Of a stretch of DNA of 64,000 bases, positions 44,331 to 53,656 are shown piece by piece. Where the stretch lies: positions 1 through 64,000 of the forward strand of contig JASVEC010000047.1 of NCBI GenBank assembly GCA_030770535.1. The letters are read 5' to 3'. Under the pieces are notes generated by a model. The model saw only the letters and a list, made by a program, of their open reading frames with translations. It was not told the DNA's origin and ran no database searches. The position numbers and the translations under genes were made by a program. The stretch's first letter is position 1; each line of letters begins with the position of its first letter. The DNA is from Batkoa obscura. Taxonomy: Eukaryota; Entomophthoromycota; Entomophthoromycetes; Entomophthorales; Batkoaceae.

Positions 44331-45974
44331 ATTTAATCTAACCCAAGCTAAATTTGGAATTCTTTCAAATTCCTCATATTGAGGTCCAACTGCTTTAGAC
44401 TCAAGCTTGTTTACCTTGTGTGGAACAGGTGCAATTAAATTCAAAGGGGTAGCAAGCTGGTAATTAAATCTAGTCACGCCCTTTACTAAATAGAAGTCGT
44501 CGATTACAAATTTCTGAAGATTTGGAAAAAGGCACAAGAAATAAAGGAGTCTTTCAACCGGGGCATTGAATAGATCCATCTCGATTTTTGTAACGGATCT
44601 ACATTTGAGCGGTTCATACTCTGGCTTATAAGCATTCTTATCAGCTATATTTTTTTTGCCATAAATTCTCTGATAACTAAATCTCATATTGGTAAAGCGG
44701 ATAGTTCGAATGTTTGGTAATTTAGCAATTTCTGTTAATAATGATTTGGTTAATTTTCTGATATGAATTTCGTTTAAAGTACTTAATCTCAAAAAGTCTA
44801 TATTAATCTCTTTGTGCAAACCAAACTGTCCTAAACATGTAATATTGTGACCTTCGGATATTATTGGATATCTTTCGTTATGATTTTCCGTCTTAAAGAA
44901 GAAACCTGAATTATCTAATATGGTCAAACCCCTTAATTGACTCAAGTTACCAAAACATCTAGCAATGCTATTATCACATCTTCCTCTAATTTTGACTTCT
45001 ACATTATTAGAAGCAAAACCAAGGTTATTATCAATCATATTAGAAATTTGCATCTCATTTCTAAACCCTACATCTACCAATTCCAATCGCTTACAGTTTC
45101 TTTTAAAGGTGTCGATTCCATTGATGTATAAAATGGACTTAGAGTATAATTTAAACTCCTTTAATTGACTCGGTCCATCTTTGATATATTTAATAAAATC
45201 ATTGACAAATACAAGATTCCCAGCGACATCAAGTACTTCAAGTTGAGGCAATCTATTACCAAATAATTTAAGTATTTGTGGATATTTGAATGTTTTTATA
45301 ACTAATCTTTTCAAATTAGGAAACTCATGCTTTAATTGAAAACCAGCGCTGATACCATCATCTTTATTACTCTTAAAGTAAATAGATTCTACATTTGGGC
45401 ATTCATTTATAAGGCTAATAAAATCATTATTAATGTTTAAATATCGCATTGCTTCACCATTAGATCTGATAAAATCAACTTGATAAAACCTATACTTCTT
45501 GAACATACGGAGATTATACAAAGAGTATATTGAATTGTTTTTGATAACTTTACGGACGATTGGATACAAATTTTTGTTTAAAAAACATAAATTGAATAAC
45601 TCGTTTGGAAGTAAAAGTTTGAATATCCTCTCAAGGAACATTTCTGGCAAAAACTCAAAGCCTATTAAAATTTATATTTGTGGCAATTCATCTGTAATGT
45701 GTAATTTACGTAGTGGCTGTGGTTTAGATGCCGCCAATGTACTGGTATCAACTAGAAAACTAGATGCTGCAGGACCAATGGGCCCAACTTGAAGATGAGA
45801 TATTTTTGAGTTACTGGATACAGCTGGGAAATTAGACACTGCAGGATTACTGGGTCCAACCGGAAAGCTAGACAGAGCTGGCATTTCAGATTCAGCTGAA
45901 AAATTAGATAGTACTAATGTATTGTATTTAATTGAAATTCCGGGCTCATCTTTCAAATTAGATCCTTCTTGCAT
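44304..45974 (-). CDS. F-box/LRR-like protein, intact family member
   Basis: Two exons, 45974-45710 and 45661-44304, with a 48-nt GT..AG intron. The joined 1623 nt make 540 residues. I placed the intron because the F-box motif continues upstream of the first Met of the long exon (FEFLPEMFLERIF), and the same FEFLPE-type start appears in three decayed paralogues. The first exon starts MQEGSNLKDEPGISIKYN and is Ser/Pro/Val-rich with a loose repeat (SSFPVGPSNPAVS, SNFPAVSS). F-box about residues 90-130 (LPEMFLERIF..ELFNLCFLNKNLYPIV). The remainder has irregular leucine-rich-repeat-like blocks (CPNVESIYFKSN, FPNLKRLVIKTF, LPQLEVLDVAG, FPNLQKFVIDDF). By family it should recruit substrates to an SCF ubiquitin ligase; substrate unknown. 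The N-terminal start is less sure than the rest. Confidence 0.75.
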
Positions 45975-46895
45975 ATTGAAGTTGTCTGATATCTTAAACA
46001 AAATTAAATAGGAAGGATAAAGCTATTTTGCAATTTTCAAAATTTATGATTCTCAAGCCAAAATCGATGCAAAATTATAAAAATCATTTGCTAAGCAATC
46101 TCAGTGTTTGCAATTAGAAAACTATAAAGTAATCATAATTGCTGTTGATAAGCAATAACTTTATGATTGGTATAGAGATGAAAAAAAGGGGGATTGGTTT
46201 ATAAAATTATTATCCCTGATGTTATCTTTATTACCAATCGCTCTAATTTTTGGCTTTATTTATTTACAACTAGCCCGAGCAAATTGCGACTTGCTTAATT
46301 GTTCATTTAAGAGTAAATATTTTGATCATTCTAATCTAATAATAAGTACCAAGGTCTAAAAAACTTTAAATGAGCTTTAAATTATAAAAATTATCGCTAA
46401 GATCGTGATTTATCCATATCAGCTGTATGCTATTAAGTGTTGGTGTTTACATTTTAACAATCAAAATAATATAGGGATGTATTTTTTTGTTTAAAGATTT
46501 TACTAGCAATTATTTTACTCAAAATACTGCTTAAAAAATGAAAAAAGTAATGAAATTAAAAAACACCCTTATATGTTTACTAGACATGATAACTTTTTGT
46601 GTATTTTATTTTGATTATAATAAAGCTTAAAAAGCTAAAATCAATAGTTTATTTTAACTTTATTTATAAAATTTGACTTTTTTTGTTTATTTTATATTAT
46701 AATAAATATAATTAATAAAGTTTTTATTAATAAGTGGCTATAATAAATTTTATTTAAAAACATCAAAATGAAAATAAAATAATAAAATCTAATATAATAT
46801 TTTATTTATATAATATTCAATAAAATAATTTTAAAAAAAAAAAAGATAATAAAGTTCAGTTTATATTAAAATAGTTAATAGTTTTTTTTATATAT
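45975..46895. other. Spacer between F-box gene and transposon copy B
   Basis: About 0.9 kb, AT-rich, containing the F-box gene upstream region and one MITE (46473-46570). No other gene. Confidence 0.45.
46473..46570 (+). mobile_element. MITE (GGGGATG family), 98 bp
   Basis: Starts AGGGATG, ends CACCCTT, ATAT on both sides (46469-46472 and 46571-46574). Confidence 0.88.
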
Positions 46896-47177
46896 GGGGC
46901 TGTCCTAATTGGTTTCAGAATCTACTTAGAAATTAATCCAAATTTAAAATTCCAAGTTTGTGTTCAATATAACGGTTAAATCTAAAAAGCCTAAAATTAA
47001 ATGTCTATTTAAAACTTATTTTAATTGTTTCCTTTTCTTAAATAGCTAATTTTCCTAACTATATATTTTATGTTAGTTCTGTTAGATATTTAACAGATAT
47101 ATAATATATAACTATATGATTATATAATTATATAAATACAGTTATTTGACTTTATTTTTTGTTGAAATAAAAATAAA

Positions 47178-48881
47178 ATGCAAACTTTCATAACTAAACT
47201 TCGAAATGGAATTTTTGAAAACTTCAATACAATAGGGAGGAGTACACAATATAAACATTGTAATTCATTTACATCAATTTTAAGAGCTACTTATAACAAC
47301 CCAAGGTTCATGGAATTTTATAATAAAACAAAACAAAGAAAAGATATATTATCAAAGTTTACTATCGATAATAATAAACTTAATCAAGTAATGTATAAAA
47401 TTAGTGCTTTAAGAGAAACAGGAAACAAAAATCAGCAAGTAGCGTTATTATCAACTATAGCTTCAGTATATTCTTTTGATGAATGTAAGAGTTTTGGGTT
47501 TAATATAAATAGAAATCAATATGATTATTCAAAAACAAGTAATAATAATAAAATATCAACATTAAAACCTATTATTAAAAATACAAAAAAAATTAAAGAT
47601 GACCAAATTGAAACTATCATACAATATTTACTAAATCATTCAACTATTTCGTCAAGATTTAATAAAAAAAATAACGATAGTAAATATTCATCAGATAATA
47701 TATATATATTAAATAAAAGTAGAAGAATGATATATAGTAAATATTTGAATGATCTAAGAGATAAAGCAGTAGCCAGGTCAACGTTCTTTAAATATATACC
47801 AAGTAATTTCAAAAATCCAGCAAGAAAAACGGATCTATGTAATATATGTACCCAGTATACAGTTAGAAAAAAGTTATTTGAAAATAAAATAAATACAGCA
47901 AAAAACAAAGCAGAGATACAAGAAATTTTCAACGAAGAAGAAAAATTATACAAATTACATAAATTCTGTGTTGATACTCAAAAAAACACATTTAATGAAA
48001 CTATTAAAAAATTAAATAACAAAAGTTGTATAATAGTTTTAGATTTTAAACAAAATATGGAAATAGGAACAAGACCAGATTCAATAAATCTAGATCATTA
48101 TAATAAACAAGCTATATCAGTATTAGGTTTTGGTGTATTATATTTAAAAGATGATAAAACGATAGGCAAAGTTTACTTTGATTATTTATCTGAAATATTG
48201 AATCATGATTCAGCATATGCAGGAGATTGTTTAATCGATTTAATCTCTACAGAGCTTCTATTTAAAAAGTTTACAAAAATTAATATATGGGCAGATACAG
48301 GAAATCATTTTAGATCCCAAGAGTTTCTACACTATATGTTTGAAGAAATTCATAAAATAAATAGTAATTTGAATGTTAATCTTAATTTTTTTGCTGAGCA
48401 TCATGGAAAAAGTATAGTTGATGGGCATTTTGGAAACCTTTCAAAATGGAAAAGTAGTTTTGAAGCGTTAGGTAAAATAGAAGATATCGATCAATTAATT
48501 TCAAGATTTGAGGCTTTTATTTGTGAGCATAATAAAATTAATAACTCAACTGTTAATAATGGGAAAACAGATATAATTTTTAAAAAGTATAAAAGAAACA
48601 AAAATACAAAAAGAATAATAGAGATGCAGGGCATTAAGAAGTATTTACATTTTATTAAACATAACAATAAACTACATTGTTATCCAGTATCTGATACATC
48701 AAAAAAAAGCGATATAGTCCCAATTAAAGTTATAGAGTCTATAGAAAACAGAAAAATTAAAAGATCGATCCCAGCTTACCTTACGAAGATAACAGAGAAT
48801 TTAAAAATTTCGATATTTACTAAGCAAGTAAGTAGTTTGTTGAATGATAGAAATAGATTGTTAAATGTTAGGATTACTTAA
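47178..48881 (+). CDS. DDE-type transposase, tentatively Sola superfamily
   Basis: 567 residues, intact, one exon. It would cut and paste its own element and possibly the related MITEs. Candidate catalytic acids are D289 (IIVLDFKQNMEIG), D373 (INIWADTGNHFRSQEF) and E407 or D415 (FFAEHHGKSIVDGHFG), a DDE/D spacing inside conserved-looking blocks. Upstream, LCNICTQY (C-x2-C) and LHKFC could form a zinc site. The N-terminal part is Lys/Asn-rich and probably binds DNA. The family call rests on the HGKS..DGHFG motif, the WADTGNHFRS block and 4-bp target duplications as reported for Sola elements; another DDE superfamily is possible. The start is the first ATG, about 280 bp inside the left end. Confidence 0.8.
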   Translation: MQTFITKLRNGIFENFNTIGRSTQYKHCNSFTSILRATYNNPRFMEFYNKTKQRKDILSKFTIDNNKLNQVMYKISALRETGNKNQQVALLSTIASVYSFDECKSFGFNINRNQYDYSKTSNNNKISTLKPIIKNTKKIKDDQIETIIQYLLNHSTISSRFNKKNNDSKYSSDNIYILNKSRRMIYSKYLNDLRDKAVARSTFFKYIPSNFKNPARKTDLCNICTQYTVRKKLFENKINTAKNKAEIQEIFNEEEKLYKLHKFCVDTQKNTFNETIKKLNNKSCIIVLDFKQNMEIGTRPDSINLDHYNKQAISVLGFGVLYLKDDKTIGKVYFDYLSEILNHDSAYAGDCLIDLISTELLFKKFTKINIWADTGNHFRSQEFLHYMFEEIHKINSNLNVNLNFFAEHHGKSIVDGHFGNLSKWKSSFEALGKIEDIDQLISRFEAFICEHNKINNSTVNNGKTDIIFKKYKRNKNTKRIIEMQGIKKYLHFIKHNNKLHCYPVSDTSKKSDIVPIKVIESIENRKIKRSIPAYLTKITENLKISIFTKQVSSLLNDRNRLLNVRIT

Positions 48882-49149
48882 GTTATTAATAGCTAAGTTA
48901 ATAAATAGTCAAAGAACAAGTAACTGTAATAATATGTAAAAACTATTATTACTTGTACTATATAGGGATGGTTAATTATAGTTTTGGGGCTGACCACTCC
49001 CTCCCATGCAGCTATTTATTAACTTGGCAATATATTAATAATGTAATTATAACATTAAAGTAGTTTATTTATTTGATAATAAATCTACGATGTTGGCTAT
49101 AAAGCAGTTGATAATAAATATTTCTCAATTAAGCTTTATAAGAACATGT

Positions 49150-49549
49150 TGTGAAATCTGGTACTCAGGGTTTGGAGTCAAGAACAGCTATTGCTGGGTT
49201 GACTACACTATAAGTCGAAAGGTCTTAGTTTATGTAACTAAGATAGACTTGGATTATGAGGAATAGCACGTAATAGGTTACAAGCTATATAAGACAAATA
49301 GAATAGACAATACTAATGTAAAATCTATGTAAAATAATATTAAGAAAACTTAGTGGCTTTATTAAATGTTCGAGATATCAGGGATTAATTCAGTTAAAAA
49401 GCCTCGAACTATTATACTCTGTAAACTCTTTTATACTCTGAAAAGTATAAGTATCAAAATGAGAAGATAATATTCTTTTGGGCGGAACTAGAAATTCTCA
49501 TAACAAATCAAAATAATTAACCATGGGACTGACGAAGCGATATTTCACA
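49150..49549 (-). repeat. 3' LTR of the Ty3/Gypsy element
   Basis: 400 bp, identical by eye to 56303-56702. Contains a GTATAAAAGAG-type promoter stretch on the minus strand. Confidence 0.95.
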
Positions 49550-49646
49550 TTTCCCTCCCTATGATTTGATATAGTGAATTTTTATGGCTTACTTACCGAG
49601 AACCTATGAGATGGAATTTGACTAGTTACAAATTGTATTGATTGAA

Positions 49647-52600
49647 TCACATTGCTGATTTGAGAAACTTGGCATGGACTCGGTTATATATAACGCTTGT
49701 TCGTTTATGTTTAATTGAATAGCTATCATACAAGTGTTTATGTATGACTTCATATGGTCCATCCCATTTCAATGCTAATTTATTTTTTCTAGATTGGTTA
49801 TAGGAAGGGTACAGATGAACGATATCACCTACTTTGAAGACGGCTAGACGAGGAAGTCGAGAAATATCTTGTCGATACCTCCTTGTTTTCGAGTCTGTCA
49901 ATGCATTAAAGGCGTCAACTTGGATAGCTATTAATTTTTTTGTTAGCTTAAGCAAGTACATGTCAGGACTCATCTCTTCTTGTCTAACCATCAAAGGAGC
50001 GAATGATATGGGGAGTCCCGGATGTCTCCCATAAAGCATAACAAAAGGGGATTTTTTGGTAATACTATGTACTGAATATCTATATGCTAAAATAGCAGAA
50101 TGTAGATATTCATCCCAAGAGCTAGTTTTATCGAAAGCCAGCTTCCTTAGTATACGTACTAGTGTACCATTTACTCTCTCAACCATTCCGTTAGTTTCAG
50201 GGTGATATGGAGCTGCAGTAGAATGCTTTATGGCCATTAGTCTAGCTAATTTCGGGAGAACCAGGTTAACAAAATTGGCAGCGTTATCAGTAAGTATCAC
50301 CTGAGGGCTTCCATGCCTACAAATAATATCTTCGTATATAAATTTAGATATGTGAAAGGAAGTCTGATTTGGTATTGCTTTAGCTTCAACCCATTTAGTT
50401 AGATGGTCGATAGCTACAACAATAAATTTGTTCCCTCTTACCGAGGAGGCCTCACAGAGAGGACCTATTACATCTATACTTACCGTGTGAAATGCATGTT
50501 TAGGTAAAATAAACTTATAGGCTGTAGCTTTTATTTTACTTTGTTCCCTCTTGCAAACATCGCAATTATTTATAAAGTCTTCCAAATCTGGTATCATTGA
50601 TTCCCAATAGCAGGAGACTTTCATAGTATCGTATGTTTTTTGGAAGGCTGAATGTCCACAGATTACATCATGGAATTGTTGGCATGCAGATAGTCGTGAA
50701 GAAGGCCTAATATATGGAATATATGTTCCCTTAATCTTTTTATACAAGGCATTATCTCTTACAATGATATTTTGAGCGTTTTTCTCAAGCCATTGTTTGA
50801 GTTCAGGCTGCTGCTGCGGCCATTTATCTTTATTACCCAATAGATTGTACAAATCATCATCTATGGGGGTAGCTAGACAAATTCTGGGCAACCTGCTAAG
50901 CCCATCTGCATTTTGATGATCTTTACCTGGTTTATATACTATATCAAAACTATACGATTGTAGTTTTAGAGCCCACCTAGCTAAACGTCCTTCAGGATTA
51001 GTGATTGAATACAACCATTTTAGGGAAACATGATCGGTAATAACAGTAAAGTGAGTGCCGTAGATATACGGTCTAAATGCCTTTATAGCATGAATAATTG
51101 CAAGGCATTCTTTCTCTGTTGTAGTGTAGTTCCTTTCGTGTTTCGACAAGGTCCTAGAGGTATAGGCTATTGGGTGTTCACAATTGTTATCATCGAGTTG
51201 ACTTAAAACACCTCCAACTGCAGTTAGACTAGCGTCAGTATGTAGTGAGAAGGGCTTTGAGAAATTTGGAAACATCAATACTGGGGCGTTAAGCAGCTTG
51301 TTGCGAAGCTCTTCAAAAGCTTGTTGGTGTTCTTCCTTCCATTGAAACTTGACTTCTTTCTTTAGTAATTGGAACAGTGGGGTAGCTAAATTCGAAAAGT
51401 CTTTTATAAACCTTCGATAATAATTCATTAATCCAAGGAACACTTGTACCTCCCGCATTGTAGTTGGGGGGAGAAGCTCCTTTACTGCATCTAGTTTATT
51501 TGGAATAGGGGCTAGTCCTTTGTCAGAGACTTTATAGCCTAGAAATTCCAGACTAGTTTGGAAGAATGAACACTTCTTTGGTTTTAACTTTAGATTGGCT
51601 TGACGGAGGCGCTCAAATACTGCTTTAAGATGAGTTAAGTGATCTACAAAAGTTCTTGAAAACACATTCAAGTCATCTAAGTAAATTAATACACACGAAA
51701 GTTTAAGGTCACCTAGTGTATTATCCATAAGACGCTGGAATGTAGCGGGAGCGTTCGAAAGGCCTTGTGGCATCCTAGTTGGTTGAAATAGTCCTTCAGA
51801 AGTTATTAAAGCGCACTTTTCTTGGTCTTCTGGATCCATTTCTACCTGCCAGTATCCTGAGATTAAATCCATTGCTGAAAAGTATTTAGCACCTTGTAAT
51901 CGGTCAACCGCATCGTCTATTCTGGGTAGAGGGTATACATCTTTCTTTGTGATTTTGTTAAGCTTTCTATAGTCCATAACTACTCTATTAGTTCCATCTT
52001 TTTTCTTAACGATCATAAGGGGGGAGGCCCATGGACTATTTGAAGGAATGATTAAACCTAGCCTTAAGAGTTTTTGAACTTCTTCTCGTTCTGCTTTGAG
52101 TTCAGATTGAGATTTACGATATGCTTTAGTTGCGACGGGTAATGAATCACATGTATATACTTTATGTTTAGTATTGCGAGCGCAACCAATATCTTCTTCT
52201 GAAGTTGCGAATATGTCTTTATATTCCTCCAGCAATTTATAAAATTGGAGTTGCTCATCTTGGTTTAGATGGTTAATAGTGTCTTTTTCCACAAAAAGGG
52301 CTTGGTTATTTGGGGCCTCTTCGTGAATTTGAAATTCTTCTAGTGTTGCAAATTTACTGAAAGTATTAATCAAGGCGTTGTTTTCTACGTATATCGTGCC
52401 AATCTGTTGGCATCTAGAGATATTGATTTCTTTTTTGGTAATGTTTGCAAGTAATAACTTGATAGTCTCATTCATGTTGTTGCCTAAAATTCCGGGCATA
52501 GTTAGTGGTTCTAATTGTGAGACACCTTCTATACTATATATAGATAAATGGAATTCCTTAGGTATCCATAGTGAGATCTCAGTATCTAATACTATCTGTG

Positions 52601-53480
52601 ACTTAGGCGGTATTAATAAGTTCTTAGGAGAAATAACGGGAATTCCAGACTGTTTATATGCTATCTCCGGATATTGATGAATTACGGATTCTGATCCGCA
52701 GAGAGTGACATCAATTAATTTATTGTTGGTCCGATAGTTCATTATACGGCAGCCAGGAGATTTATTGTTTATCATATTGATAGATAGGTCTCTTGGTTTA
52801 TTGTAGTACATTGGGATGGATTGATCTAATATTTTTAAGATATTTTGATCGTACAACAATTGACAACCGTGTTTCACAAAGAATTCGGTGCCTAGGAGGA
52901 AGTCATAACCTTCACTTTCTAATACTATTGCTGGAAAGGCTAAGGTTAGTTTTCCAAATTTGATTGGTATTGATGAGTATGCTCCTAGTGCTGTAGTAGT
53001 TCCAGTTCCAGCTGTACCAAAGGTGTCTGAGCAATCTATATCTGGTTTAAAGGATAATCGTTTTACCAGACGACTCGATATGAAATTGATAGGAGCTCCA
53101 CTATCTAATATGATGCGTACATTCTTTTTATAAATTGACGCATTGATGTAAGTACAATCGATGGAGTTAGCTTTGTCATCGAGGTTTACTAAAAGAATCT
53201 GTTTATTTGGATTCTGGTATTCTCTAATAATTTTTCTAAATGCAATTGCTAAGTCTGATTCTCCAGTTAAGATCTTGTCTAGCGGGATTGGGATCGTAAC
53301 ATTGGTTAACCACTGATGCGTGTTATCTAGTTCGCTTTGTGTGAGGGATAGTTTAGATAAATCAGATAATTGTGAGATGTAAGGTTTGGAGATCTCGTTC
53401 ATTGGAATCGAATCAGGAGCATTAATAGAGTTATCAGGTAGCTTGAAAATTCGAGGTGGAATGACTTTAGGGATTTCCAC
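49647..53480 (-). CDS. pol: Pol polyprotein of the Ty3/Gypsy element
   Basis: 1277 residues. Aspartic protease DSGA at about 126-129. Reverse transcriptase with YLDD near residue 600. RNase H begins at HTDASLTAVGG. Integrase has the HHCC finger (CGHSAF..CYW..NCDVCKREQ) and the DDE acids in SIDVIGPL, LTDNAANF and ERVNGTLV. The end (WDGPYEVIHKH) is the usual integrase C-terminal module. The domain order defines the Ty3/Gypsy group. It lies downstream of gag in a different frame, as is common in the group. Confidence 0.93.
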   Translation of the reverse strand: MEIPKVIPPRIFKLPDNSINAPDSIPMNEISKPYISQLSDLSKLSLTQSELDNTHQWLTNVTIPIPLDKILTGESDLAIAFRKIIREYQNPNKQILLVNLDDKANSIDCTYINASIYKKNVRIILDSGAPINFISSRLVKRLSFKPDIDCSDTFGTAGTGTTTALGAYSSIPIKFGKLTLAFPAIVLESEGYDFLLGTEFFVKHGCQLLYDQNILKILDQSIPMYYNKPRDLSINMINNKSPGCRIMNYRTNNKLIDVTLCGSESVIHQYPEIAYKQSGIPVISPKNLLIPPKSQIVLDTEISLWIPKEFHLSIYSIEGVSQLEPLTMPGILGNNMNETIKLLLANITKKEINISRCQQIGTIYVENNALINTFSKFATLEEFQIHEEAPNNQALFVEKDTINHLNQDEQLQFYKLLEEYKDIFATSEEDIGCARNTKHKVYTCDSLPVATKAYRKSQSELKAEREEVQKLLRLGLIIPSNSPWASPLMIVKKKDGTNRVVMDYRKLNKITKKDVYPLPRIDDAVDRLQGAKYFSAMDLISGYWQVEMDPEDQEKCALITSEGLFQPTRMPQGLSNAPATFQRLMDNTLGDLKLSCVLIYLDDLNVFSRTFVDHLTHLKAVFERLRQANLKLKPKKCSFFQTSLEFLGYKVSDKGLAPIPNKLDAVKELLPPTTMREVQVFLGLMNYYRRFIKDFSNLATPLFQLLKKEVKFQWKEEHQQAFEELRNKLLNAPVLMFPNFSKPFSLHTDASLTAVGGVLSQLDDNNCEHPIAYTSRTLSKHERNYTTTEKECLAIIHAIKAFRPYIYGTHFTVITDHVSLKWLYSITNPEGRLARWALKLQSYSFDIVYKPGKDHQNADGLSRLPRICLATPIDDDLYNLLGNKDKWPQQQPELKQWLEKNAQNIIVRDNALYKKIKGTYIPYIRPSSRLSACQQFHDVICGHSAFQKTYDTMKVSCYWESMIPDLEDFINNCDVCKREQSKIKATAYKFILPKHAFHTVSIDVIGPLCEASSVRGNKFIVVAIDHLTKWVEAKAIPNQTSFHISKFIYEDIICRHGSPQVILTDNAANFVNLVLPKLARLMAIKHSTAAPYHPETNGMVERVNGTLVRILRKLAFDKTSSWDEYLHSAILAYRYSVHSITKKSPFVMLYGRHPGLPISFAPLMVRQEEMSPDMYLLKLTKKLIAIQVDAFNALTDSKTRRYRQDISRLPRLAVFKVGDIVHLYPSYNQSRKNKLALKWDGPYEVIHKHLYDSYSIKHKRTSVIYNRVHAKFLKSAM

Positions 53481-53656
53481 AACAGGGACTTTTTTCTTTT
53501 TAGGTCTACCACGAATTCGCGAAGGAAGTGCTAGGATGAGGGTAGAGGGGTCAAATTTTGAAAGCGTATTAACTTTAAGGTCTAATCCAGTGCTTTCATC
53601 TGGATCAGGAGGAATTTTTAACTTCGTGGAAGGGGGATCCTCATTTATCCTCCCAC

